In this document: positions 7,893 through 15,672 of the stretch, piece by piece
Numbering within the stretch: position 1 is the stretch's first letter
How the letters are laid out: each line of letters opens with the position of its first letter
Assembly (NCBI GenBank): GCA_035689115.1
Contig: DASSMA010000014.1
Span: 1 to 64,000, forward strand
Length of the DNA stretch: 64,000 nt
Source: JAHFUS01 sp035689115
GTDB taxonomy: Bacteria; Actinomycetota; Acidimicrobiia; Acidimicrobiales; GCA-2861595
Reading direction: 5' to 3'
The notes under the pieces: model-generated
Told to the model about the DNA's origin: nothing
Database searches by the model: none
What the model saw: only the letters and a program-made list of their open reading frames with translations
Translations under genes and position numbers: made by a program

Positions 7893-9929
7893 ATGACGAC
7901 GATGCGGTACCGGCTGCGCTTGGCCCTGTTCGGTGCGACGACGATCCTGCTGGTGACCACGGCCCTCGTGCTCGAGACGGCGCCGGCCGGCGCTCAGGCC
8001 GTCCACCGCCCTCTGCACGCCACGCGCCCGGTGGGCGCCGCCCCGGTGAAGGTGCCGTTCGCCATCGAGTACTTCGGCCTCGAGGCGCGCCTGGCCGACG
8101 AGGCGAGCCGGCCGGCCGAGAGCGGCGCCGCCCCGTTCGGCGAGGTCCGCTTCCGCACCGCCGGCCGGTGGGGAGGCTGGCGGCCCCTGGGTCAGGACGG
8201 CGCCCAGGAGACCGGCCAGTTCACCGCCGCCCTGGTGTCGGTCGACCGGGCCGACGCCTACCAGCTGCGCGGCGTTCCGCCCAACTTCCTCCGGGCCACG
8301 GCCACGGCCTTCAACCTCTCGGACGGGCCGGTCACGTCGCACAGCCGTCGGCCGGCGTCGACGGCCGGTGCGGCGGCGAACTGCCGGTCGCGCGCCGACT
8401 GGAACGCCGACGAGAGCATCACGGCGTGGTCGAAGGGCACCGACACCCCCCAGTTCGCCCCCGCCCAGGTGCTCACCGTCCACCACACGGCCGGCTCCAA
8501 CGACCCCGCCCAGGACTTCTCGAAGACCGTTCTCGCCATCGAGCAGTACCACGTGCTCACCAACGGATGGAGCGACATCGGGTACCAGTACCTGGTCGAC
8601 CCGGCGGGGAACGTCTACGAGGGCCGCTACGCCGGCCACACCAGCGCGTCGTGCCTCGCCGGCGGCGGCGACGGCTCGGACTTCGCCCACCGGCCGTCCG
8701 ACGACGGCGTCGTCACCGGCGCCCACGTCGCCGGCGCCAACACCGGCAACCTGGGGATCGCCCTGCTGGGCTGCTTCGACTCGCAGTCGGCGATCTGCCA
8801 GCCCGGCACCTACGGGTCCGGTGACACCACGCCCACGGCCGCGGCGATGGCAGCGGTCGAGCAGCTCCTCGCCAGGCTCGCGACCCGGCACGGGCTGAAC
8901 GCCGGCGGCACCACCACCTACACCAACTCGGCGGGGAACCGGCCGGGGATGCCGGTCGTCTCCGGGCACCGAGACTGGGAGGCCACAGCGTGCCCGGGCG
9001 ACAACGTCTACGCCCAGCTGCCCGCCCTCCGCAGCCGCGTGGCGGCCGATATGACCCCGGCCGGGCTCCGGGCCACGGCCACCGACTCGTCGATCCAGCT
9101 CAGCTGGACGGCCGGAGCGGCGTGGCCGGCGGCACCCAGCGCCACGCGCTACCGGGTGACCCGCCAGGACGGGGCCGCATGGGTCACGCCGTCTCTCGGC
9201 TTCACCGACAGCGGCCTCGCCCCGTCGACCACCTACAGCTACACCGTCGTCTCCCTGGCGTCCGACGGGACGTCGTCGTCCCCCGCCGCCGCCGTCACCG
9301 CCACCACCGCGGCGGCGCCCGGCGACTTCAGCCTGGCCGTCGCGCCGTCGTCGGGTACGACAGCGGCGGGCACGGCGGCCACCGCCCAGGTGACGACGGC
9401 GGCGACCGGGGCGGTGGCGCCCGACCTGCAACTGGCCGCCGCCGTCTCGCCGGCCGGCGCCGGCGTCACCGCCTCGCTGGGCAGCACGGCCCTGACGGCC
9501 GGCGGCGCCACGTCGCTCACCGTGGCGACGGCGGCGCCGGCCACCGGCACCTACGTGGTGACCATCACCGCAACCTCGTCGAGCGGCACGACGCGATCGG
9601 CCAGCTACACCCTGGCGGTGGCCAACAGCCCACCGGTCGCCAGGGTCACGTCTGCGTCCTGCTCGGGCACGCAGTGCAGCTTCACCGGCTCGGGGTCCGA
9701 CCCCGAGGGCGGCGCCGTCGGTCTCACCTGGGCGCTGCCGGGCGCCACGCCGGCCACGGCGTCCGGGGCCGGCCCGGTGGCCGCCACCTACGCGTCCCCG
9801 GGTACCTACGCGGTGACGCTGCGGGCAACCGACCCTGCGCTCCTCGCCGGGACGGCGACAGCCACGGTCACGTGCACTCGCACCAAGGGGAAGCTCAAGG
9901 CAACGACCTGCTCGGCGTCGCTTCCGTAG
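7893..9929 (+). CDS. Secreted N-acetylmuramoyl-L-alanine amidase (PGRP type) with FN3 and Ig-like domains
   Basis: The protein has 678 residues from ATG 7893. A signal peptide (about 1-33) is followed by a beta-rich N-terminal region and then an amidase_2/PGRP domain at about 185-375. Zinc-ligand regions are visible at VHHTAGSND (near residue 196) and at SGHRDWEATACPG (near 355-366), the latter giving the distal His and Cys. The domain should cleave the bond between MurNAc and the stem peptide of peptidoglycan. A fibronectin type III domain (about 380-460), an Ala/Thr-rich Ig-like domain and a PKD-like domain make up the rest, probably for wall or polysaccharide binding. The gene is divergent from the eCIS ATPase gene. 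Its 3' end overlaps the acyltransferase gene by 35 bases. Confidence 0.85.
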   Translation: MTTMRYRLRLALFGATTILLVTTALVLETAPAGAQAVHRPLHATRPVGAAPVKVPFAIEYFGLEARLADEASRPAESGAAPFGEVRFRTAGRWGGWRPLGQDGAQETGQFTAALVSVDRADAYQLRGVPPNFLRATATAFNLSDGPVTSHSRRPASTAGAAANCRSRADWNADESITAWSKGTDTPQFAPAQVLTVHHTAGSNDPAQDFSKTVLAIEQYHVLTNGWSDIGYQYLVDPAGNVYEGRYAGHTSASCLAGGGDGSDFAHRPSDDGVVTGAHVAGANTGNLGIALLGCFDSQSAICQPGTYGSGDTTPTAAAMAAVEQLLARLATRHGLNAGGTTTYTNSAGNRPGMPVVSGHRDWEATACPGDNVYAQLPALRSRVAADMTPAGLRATATDSSIQLSWTAGAAWPAAPSATRYRVTRQDGAAWVTPSLGFTDSGLAPSTTYSYTVVSLASDGTSSSPAAAVTATTAAAPGDFSLAVAPSSGTTAAGTAATAQVTTAATGAVAPDLQLAAAVSPAGAGVTASLGSTALTAGGATSLTVATAAPATGTYVVTITATSSSGTTRSASYTLAVANSPPVARVTSASCSGTQCSFTGSGSDPEGGAVGLTWALPGATPATASGAGPVAATYASPGTYAVTLRATDPALLAGTATATVTCTRTKGKLKATTCSASLP

Positions 9930-11223
9930 CCACGCCGGACCGGGTGAGCGTCCACCACGCCGTCCCGAGCGCGGCCAGGGGAACCAGCGGGAGCCCGAGG
10001 GGCATGCCGGGGGCCACGAACCCCCGCCGGGCCAGGAAGCCCATGGCGACGACGACGAGGAGGGCGGCGACGCCGGCCGGCCACGCCGCCGGCTTGGCCG
10101 GTTCGATGCGGGCCGTCTCGAAGCGGCTGAAGACCAGCACGAGCGGCACGAGGGCGACGGCCAGCAGGGCGATCCACAGCGGGCGGAGGGCCCACCAGGA
10201 CGCCGAGCCGGCGCCCGGCTGGGGGAACAGGCCGGTCGGCAGCACGGCGACGGCCACGATGGTCAGCGCCGTGAGGTGCCACAGGTACAGGGTCATCGCC
10301 AGCCCGTTGGCGGTCACGACCGCCTTCCACGCCCGGGGTCGGGCGAGCCAGCGGTCGACCACCGGCCGCAGGCTCAGCGCCAGGCCGAACTGCCACACGG
10401 CGAGGGCCACGATGGCGAGCGACGGCGGGAACATGTTGCTGCGGGCCTCGCCCACGCCTCCGACCATCGACTCCGGGTACCCCGCCAGGTGGGTGAGGCA
10501 CAGCAGCCCGGCGAACCCGGCGAGGGCCAGCACTGCGCCCCGGCGGCGCGACCACGTCCCGCCCCGCTGGCGCCACAGCACCCCGAGCTGGTGGACGAAC
10601 AGCCACACCAGCGCCATGTTCAGCCAGACGACGTAGGGCACGCCGAAGGCCCAGGCGGCGGCGTCGACGGCGGCGACCGCGGCGCCCAGGACAGGGACGG
10701 CGACCCAGCCGCAGCGGGCCATCGCCGGGGCGACGGCCACGACGGCCACGTAGATCGCCAGGAACCACAGCGGCTGGGCGATGGCACCGGCCCGCAGGCT
10801 CGACGGCGCCACGCCGGCGATCCGCAGGGAGACGGCGCCGGCCGTCCAGACGACGGTGAAGGCCAGCACCGGGCGCACCAACCGGGCCAGGCGCGCCCCC
10901 AGCCAGGTGCCGTAGCTCCTGCCGTCTCGCCGGGCGGCGGTCCAGCTGGCGGTGTTTGAGAAGCCCCCGACGACGAAGAACACGGGCAGGATCTGGAAGA
11001 CCCAGGTGAGCCAGCGGGCCCACGGCGACACCTCGAGGATGTTCGAGGTGTGCAGGCTGCCGTCGCCGCTCCACACCACCACCGCCATCAGCCAGTGGCC
11101 GAACATCACGACGCAGAGGGAGAAGGCGCGAAGGAAGTCGACGTAGCGGTCGCGGTGGGCGGGGGTGGCGGCGGCGACGGCTGCCGCCGTCGGATGGCCT
11201 GCCGGGGTGAGCGTTGCGGTCAT
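9895..11223 (-). CDS. Acyltransferase 3 family membrane protein
   Basis: The protein has 442 residues from ATG 11223; a longer reading from 11298 is possible but its extra N-terminus does not look conserved. The family signature RDRYVDFLRAFSLCVVMFGHW near residue 25 carries the catalytic His in the first membrane helix. About ten membrane segments follow, including an FFVVGGFSN stretch. Acyltransferase 3 proteins move acetyl or other acyl groups onto exported sugars, lipids or peptidoglycan. The substrate here is unknown. Upstream is the divergent acyl-CoA synthetase gene, which might supply activated acyl groups, but that is inference. The gene converges on the amidase gene with a short coding overlap. 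Confidence 0.82.
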   Translation of the reverse strand: MTATLTPAGHPTAAAVAAATPAHRDRYVDFLRAFSLCVVMFGHWLMAVVVWSGDGSLHTSNILEVSPWARWLTWVFQILPVFFVVGGFSNTASWTAARRDGRSYGTWLGARLARLVRPVLAFTVVWTAGAVSLRIAGVAPSSLRAGAIAQPLWFLAIYVAVVAVAPAMARCGWVAVPVLGAAVAAVDAAAWAFGVPYVVWLNMALVWLFVHQLGVLWRQRGGTWSRRRGAVLALAGFAGLLCLTHLAGYPESMVGGVGEARSNMFPPSLAIVALAVWQFGLALSLRPVVDRWLARPRAWKAVVTANGLAMTLYLWHLTALTIVAVAVLPTGLFPQPGAGSASWWALRPLWIALLAVALVPLVLVFSRFETARIEPAKPAAWPAGVAALLVVVAMGFLARRGFVAPGMPLGLPLVPLAALGTAWWTLTRSGVATEATPSRSLP

Positions 11224-11349
11224 GTCCGCATCGTCCGCCAACGTGTGCCGACGGCCATACCAGGAGCACCCCTCATAGCTCCGTGGGGCCACCCCCAAAG
11301 GCGCCCAGAAGCCTTTTCAGCCGGCCGCCGGCGGGCGCACAGTCGCCCC

Positions 11350-12822
11350 ATGACACTGAACCTCGCCTCCATCCTCTCGGACTCGGCCGCCCGCAGCCGG
11401 TCCCGCACCGCCGTGGTCTTCGGCGACACGAGCCTCGACTACGGGACGCTCGACACCTTCGCCCGCATGTTCGCCGCCGCTCTCGGCAACCTGGGCGTGG
11501 AGCCCGGCCAGCCGGTGGCGCTGGTCCTCCCCAACGTCCCCCACTTCACCGTCGCCGCCTTCGGGTGCCACTACGCCGGCAACCCGGTCGTGCCGCTGAA
11601 CGTCCTGCTCACCCCCGAGGAGCTCGCCTACCACCTCGAGGACTCGGGCGCGGTGGCCGTCGTGACGTGGGAGCTGTTCGCCGACAAGGTGGTGTCGGCG
11701 GCGGGCGGGCGGCACGTGATCGTCGCCCGTCAGGACCTCGCCGATCTCGCCGCCCCCGACGGGTGCCTCAACTTCACCGCCGTCGTGGGCATGGCCCAGC
11801 CCGTCACCGAGGCGTATCCGACCGAGGCGGACGACACCGCCGTCATCCTCTACACCTCGGGTACGACCGGACGGCCGAAGGGCGCCGAACTGACCCACGC
11901 CAACCTGTGGTCGAACGCCACCACCATCGCCGGCGTCGTGTCCCTCGAGGCCGAGACGGTGGCGCTCGTCACGCTGCCGCTGTTCCACGCCTTCGGTATG
12001 ACCGTCATGCACAACGCCGTGCTGTCGGTGGGCGGGTCGCTCGTGCTGCTGCCGCGCTTCGACGCCGGCACGGCCCTGTCGCTGATGGCCCGGCACCGGG
12101 TCACGTTCCTCGGTGGCGTGCCCACCACCTTCGTGGCCCTGCTGGAGGCCGCGACCGGCGACGACGACCTGAGCGCCCTGAAGTGGTGCGTGTCAGGCGG
12201 CGCCCCGATGCCGGCCGCGTTGATGGCGGCCGTCGAGTCCCGCTTCGGCGTGACGCTGCTCGAGGGCTACGGGCTGTCCGAGACGGCGCCCGTGGTCAGC
12301 TTCACGATGCCCGACCGGCCCCGCACGCCGGGCTCGATCGGCTACCCGCTCCCCGGGGTTGAGATCTGCCTGAAGGAGGGCGAGATCTGCGTCCGGGGCC
12401 CCAACCTGATGAAGGGCTACCTGCGCCGCCCCGAGGCCACCGCCGAAGCCATCGTCGACGGCTGGTTCCACACCGGCGACATCGGCGAGGTCGACGAGCA
12501 CGGGGCCTACCGGATCATGGACCGTAAGAAGGACCTCGTCCTGCGGGGCGGCTTCAACGTCTACCCCCGCGAGGTCGAGGACGTGCTGCACCGCCACCCG
12601 GCCGTCGCCCTGGCCGCCGTGGTCGGCACGCCCGACGAGCGCTACGGGGAGGAGGTCAAGGCGGTGATCACGCTCAAGCCCGGGTGCACCGCCGAGCCCC
12701 GCGAGATCGTGGCCTTCTGCCGCCAGCACCTGGCCGCCTACAAGTACCCCCGCATCGTCGAGGTGCGCGACGAACTGCCCCTCGGCCCCACCGGCAAGAT
12801 CCTGAAGACCGCACTGCGCTGA
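11350..12822 (+). CDS. Long-chain fatty acid-CoA ligase (AMP-forming)
   Basis: The protein has 490 residues from ATG 11350 (MTLNLASIL). It is a complete ANL-superfamily adenylating enzyme. The P-loop VILYTSGTTGRPKGAE is near residue 170, the A5 motif GYGLSETAP near 305, the A7/A8 motif GWFHTGDIGEVD with RKKDLVLRGGFNVYPREVE near 375-405, and the A10 lysine motif GPTGKILK at the C-terminus. It should convert a carboxylic acid, ATP and CoA to acyl-CoA, AMP and pyrophosphate in the cytoplasm. The length suits the compact FadD-like group. It is divergent from the acyltransferase gene. The longer upstream frame overlaps that gene's promoter region and was not used. Confidence 0.88.
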   Translation: MTLNLASILSDSAARSRSRTAVVFGDTSLDYGTLDTFARMFAAALGNLGVEPGQPVALVLPNVPHFTVAAFGCHYAGNPVVPLNVLLTPEELAYHLEDSGAVAVVTWELFADKVVSAAGGRHVIVARQDLADLAAPDGCLNFTAVVGMAQPVTEAYPTEADDTAVILYTSGTTGRPKGAELTHANLWSNATTIAGVVSLEAETVALVTLPLFHAFGMTVMHNAVLSVGGSLVLLPRFDAGTALSLMARHRVTFLGGVPTTFVALLEAATGDDDLSALKWCVSGGAPMPAALMAAVESRFGVTLLEGYGLSETAPVVSFTMPDRPRTPGSIGYPLPGVEICLKEGEICVRGPNLMKGYLRRPEATAEAIVDGWFHTGDIGEVDEHGAYRIMDRKKDLVLRGGFNVYPREVEDVLHRHPAVALAAVVGTPDERYGEEVKAVITLKPGCTAEPREIVAFCRQHLAAYKYPRIVEVRDELPLGPTGKILKTALR

Positions 12823-13048
12823 GCGCCGGGCTTGGTTGGGCCTCGTCGACGTGGCGCGGCGCCGTGGACCCGCATCCGAGTTGCCGGGCGAGACGGCCGG
12901 CCGTCACGCGCGCACGAGCAGCGTTCCGTGCCCGGTCGCCGGGGACGGCAGCGGGCTGTCGTCGTGCCGGCTGGCCGCTGGGATTCCGGCCCGGCGGACC
13001 GACGCCGCGGACCTGTCGCGGCTCGCGCCCTCGAGGACGACAGCGGCG

Positions 13049-13897
13049 CTATGCGCAGTCGGTGCAGTCGACCGTCTTGGTGAAGGGGTCGATCTGCTTG
13101 CTGGACTTGCGCGCCGCGTCCTGGCGCTTGGCCTCCTCGTCGAGGTGGATCTTCTCGACCTTCTTGGTGACCGCGTCCATCCCGCACGCCGTGATGTCGA
13201 CGGGGATCTTGGTGGTCCCGTCGTAGGTCTTCAGGCGGGTCTCGTGATCCTTCTCGTGCGGGGCGAGGACGTTGTCCAGGAAGTCCTGGACCTTTCCCTG
13301 CTCGCATTCGGTGAGCCCGCTCGGCATGCTCGGCATGGCGATCGTCACGGCCGCGGAGTACGTGCTCTCGAGGGTGCCGGTTGCATGGACGCAAGGCGTG
13401 CCGGCGGGGCATCCCCCGGCGCAGCCCTTGCTGGTGGTGATCTTCTGGTTGGTGACCGTGGCGTTGGGCCCACCGTCGAAGTTGGCCGTCGTCTTGCCGT
13501 GGAGGGCCAGGTTGCTGCAGCCGCCCTCGTGCTCGACCTCACCGGGCTGTCCGCTCACCACGATCGGGTCGGCCGGGACGTCCTCCTCGACGAAGTCGCT
13601 GTCGCCCCCTTCCTCGGTTCGCTGCGCAACAGGACCATGGTGGTGGGCCGACGCCTCGGCCTGCTTCTCGGGCGGGCAGGCGCAGGGTGTTTGGCCGCAG
13701 CGCTGGACCGCCGGACGCAGCAGTTGGGCGACGCCGGCGTTGCCAGCGGCGCGCTGAAGGTGGAGCAACGCCTGGTGGTTGAACCCCCTGACGGAGCCCG
13801 CGCCCAGTCCACTGGCCGACTCCGGACCGGGCCTGCGCGCGTCGACGTCTCGGCGCGGCGGCGGCGCGGCTGCTTCCTCCGGGCCGTGGGTCCGCAT
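13049..13897 (-). CDS. eCIS-associated protein with HExxH motif, probable metallopeptidase
   Basis: The protein has 282 residues from ATG 13897; an in-frame ATG at 13927 would add ten residues. Residues 47-66 (LQRAAGNAGVAQLLRPAVQR) match the eCIS-associated N-terminal motif. A Cys cluster C67..C72-A-C74 follows, and a second QR element lies near 85. The C-terminal half has pairs of cysteines and a zinc-peptidase motif H214-E-K-D-H218 in a helix (DFLDNVLAPHEKDHETR). The arrangement recalls the DUF922 group of predicted secreted zinc proteases, but that match is from memory. It could be a peptidase cargo or a maturation factor for an injection system. It stands alone on the minus strand, with 226 bases of unassigned DNA on its 3' side. 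Confidence 0.65.
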   Translation of the reverse strand: MRTHGPEEAAAPPPRRDVDARRPGPESASGLGAGSVRGFNHQALLHLQRAAGNAGVAQLLRPAVQRCGQTPCACPPEKQAEASAHHHGPVAQRTEEGGDSDFVEEDVPADPIVVSGQPGEVEHEGGCSNLALHGKTTANFDGGPNATVTNQKITTSKGCAGGCPAGTPCVHATGTLESTYSAAVTIAMPSMPSGLTECEQGKVQDFLDNVLAPHEKDHETRLKTYDGTTKIPVDITACGMDAVTKKVEKIHLDEEAKRQDAARKSSKQIDPFTKTVDCTDCA

Positions 13898-14040
13898 GTC
13901 CCCATGCAAACAGGATCGCGGCGCCATGACAACTGCGTGTCCGGGGATAGGGTCCACCCCGATCAGTTTCCCGGCGCTCACTCGTCCAATCGATCGTGAG
14001 TGCCCGCGAGGGGCGCGGGTTGCAGCGGGAGGAGTCGACC

Positions 14041-14862
14041 GTGAAGTCGATGGCACGGCGGATGTTCGAGCTGGTCGAGCCGATCGGGGCCATCCCCTAC
14101 ACGGCCGACGACCCGAACGAGGCGATGTTCGCCCTGGGGTTCACCAATTACTGGGATATCTACTTCGCCGGGCGGGCGGCACCACTGGGCCTCGTGCCGG
14201 CGGAGGTGGTGGACGCCCTCTTCTACAACTTCGCTCCCGGCGAGGTGGCCCGCCACATCCCGAGGGTGTGGCGCACCACCACGCCCGAAGCGGCCATCGC
14301 CGCCCGCCAGGAGGGTTGCGTGAAGGCGTTGCGGCGCATCCTCGGCGATCACGTCGACTCTGCCGCCTTCGCACGCGCCACCGAACTGCTGCTCGAGGCG
14401 GCGACGAGCGCACCGTACGAGGGGCGGCCCATGTACGCCGCGCTGCGCTCGCTCCCGGTCCCCGAAGATGTGGTGGCCCGCCTGTTCCATGCCGCCTCCC
14501 TGGTGCGGGAGCACCGTGGCGACGGGCACATCGCCGCCTTGATGGTCGAGGGTGTCGGCGGCGTCGAGGCCCACGTCCTCCTCGCCCTCGACATGGGCAT
14601 GCCGGCGGAGAAGTTCGGGCGCATCCACCACCTGCCCGCACCGCAGCTCGCGGCCGTGATCGACGGGATGCGTGCTCGCGGCCTGATCGGCGACGACGGT
14701 TGGCTGAGCGAGGACGGTCGTGCCGTCAAGCAGCGGGTCGAGGCGCTGACGGACACCCTCGCCACGAAGCCCTACGAGATCCTCGACCCCGACGAGCTCC
14801 AGGAGCTGGCGACCGCCCTCGAGCCCCTCGCCGCGCTGCTCCTCGCCGCCCAGGACTGGTAG
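14041..14862 (+). CDS. SCO6745-like helix-rich protein
   Basis: The protein has 273 residues. GTG 14041 is chosen because GGGAGGAG lies seven bases upstream and conservation-like sequence starts right there (MARRMFELVEPIGAIPY). The all-helical, soluble protein resembles the actinobacterial SCO6745 family, whose fold is reminiscent of winged-helix proteins; no function is established. The motif TNYWDIYFAGRAAPLG near residues 35-50 and the C-terminal FGRIHHLPAPQLAAVIDGMRARGL followed by DDGWLSEDGR look like a winged-helix end. No partner gene is obvious. The following small gene and PH-domain gene run in the same direction. Confidence 0.72.
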   Translation: MKSMARRMFELVEPIGAIPYTADDPNEAMFALGFTNYWDIYFAGRAAPLGLVPAEVVDALFYNFAPGEVARHIPRVWRTTTPEAAIAARQEGCVKALRRILGDHVDSAAFARATELLLEAATSAPYEGRPMYAALRSLPVPEDVVARLFHAASLVREHRGDGHIAALMVEGVGGVEAHVLLALDMGMPAEKFGRIHHLPAPQLAAVIDGMRARGLIGDDGWLSEDGRAVKQRVEALTDTLATKPYEILDPDELQELATALEPLAALLLAAQDW

Positions 14863-14882
14863 CCCTGACGCATGATGGGGTG

Positions 14883-15047
14883 GTGGCGAGGATGCATCAT
14901 CGGCGGGCCCACCCTGAGGCGGGCTCGCTGCGCCTCCGGTGGCCTCGGTACTCCGAGCACCCGGCCCTCAATCGCATCCGCTGGGCAGCCGTGATAGCCG
15001 GGTTCCTCGTGGTCACCGCCGTCGTCGCTGTACTGGCAATCCGGTAA
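14883..15047 (+). CDS. Small single-span membrane protein
   Basis: The protein has 54 residues from GTG 14883 (ATG 14892 is also possible). The N-terminal half is basic (HHRRAHPEAGSLRLRWPRY) and the C-terminal half is one hydrophobic helix, WAAVIAGFLVVTAVVAVLAI, ending one residue before the stop. The layout fits a tail-anchored inner membrane peptide. It sits 20 bases after the SCO6745-like gene and 26 bases before the PH-domain membrane protein gene, on the same strand. I know no family. The evidence is the sharp membrane segment and the operon-like spacing. Confidence 0.45.
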   Translation: MARMHHRRAHPEAGSLRLRWPRYSEHPALNRIRWAAVIAGFLVVTAVVAVLAIR

Positions 15048-15073
15048 CCGCCGGCTGAGCGATCATCGGGGGC

Positions 15074-15643
15074 GTGACGAGGACGTTCCGCAACCGCACC
15101 TTCCCGGTGATCGGCTGGGTGTGCGTCGTCCCGCTGGCGCTGGCGGCGATCGGGTGCCTCGTCGGAGCGATCGTCGCCGACGTACCGCTGGTGGGAAGGG
15201 GCTGGCTCCTCCTCGGCACCGCCGCGTCGACTGCGCTCGCCGTGGTGGTCCGGCGCGGCTACATCGCCACCCGCGTCGAGGCCACCGGCGAGGGGGTCGT
15301 CGTCGTGAATCCGTGGCGCACGGAAACGCTGGCGTGGGGCGACGTGCTGGGGTTCTCGGCCGACACCCACCTCGTCGTCCATCGCCGGCAGGGCCCGAAG
15401 ATCCGGGTCTTCGCCGTGCAGGCCGCCAACCTGGCCCGGATGCTCGGCAGGGAGAGCCATGCCGACCACGTGGCGCGCGACCTGAACGGGCTGCTCGCCG
15501 AGCACGGCGGGCCGAGCCGGGCCTCGCTCGACCAGGAGTACGAGTTGACGCCCGAGAAGCGGCGGACCCTCCGCCGCCAGGCGCTCGGGGTGGCCGCCGC
15601 GATGGCCGTCCTGTTCGTGGTGCGGGTGCTCGTCGATCGGTAG
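15074..15643 (+). CDS. PH-domain membrane protein
   Basis: The protein has 189 residues from GTG 15074. Two membrane helices (about 12-33 and 42-60) are followed by a soluble domain reading ATGEGVVVVNPWRTETLAWGDVLGF. This is the pattern of bacterial PH-like domains found in many actinobacterial membrane proteins. A charged segment (TPEKRRTLRRQ) and a third hydrophobic helix close the protein. Function is unknown; such proteins are usually treated as envelope or stress-related. It lies downstream of two same-strand genes and 29 bases before the large regulator gene, so it may be co-transcribed with them. Confidence 0.65.
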   Translation: MTRTFRNRTFPVIGWVCVVPLALAAIGCLVGAIVADVPLVGRGWLLLGTAASTALAVVVRRGYIATRVEATGEGVVVVNPWRTETLAWGDVLGFSADTHLVVHRRQGPKIRVFAVQAANLARMLGRESHADHVARDLNGLLAEHGGPSRASLDQEYELTPEKRRTLRRQALGVAAAMAVLFVVRVLVDR

Positions 15644-15672
15644 CGGGGCTGCCGCCGATAGCTTCGGGGCGG

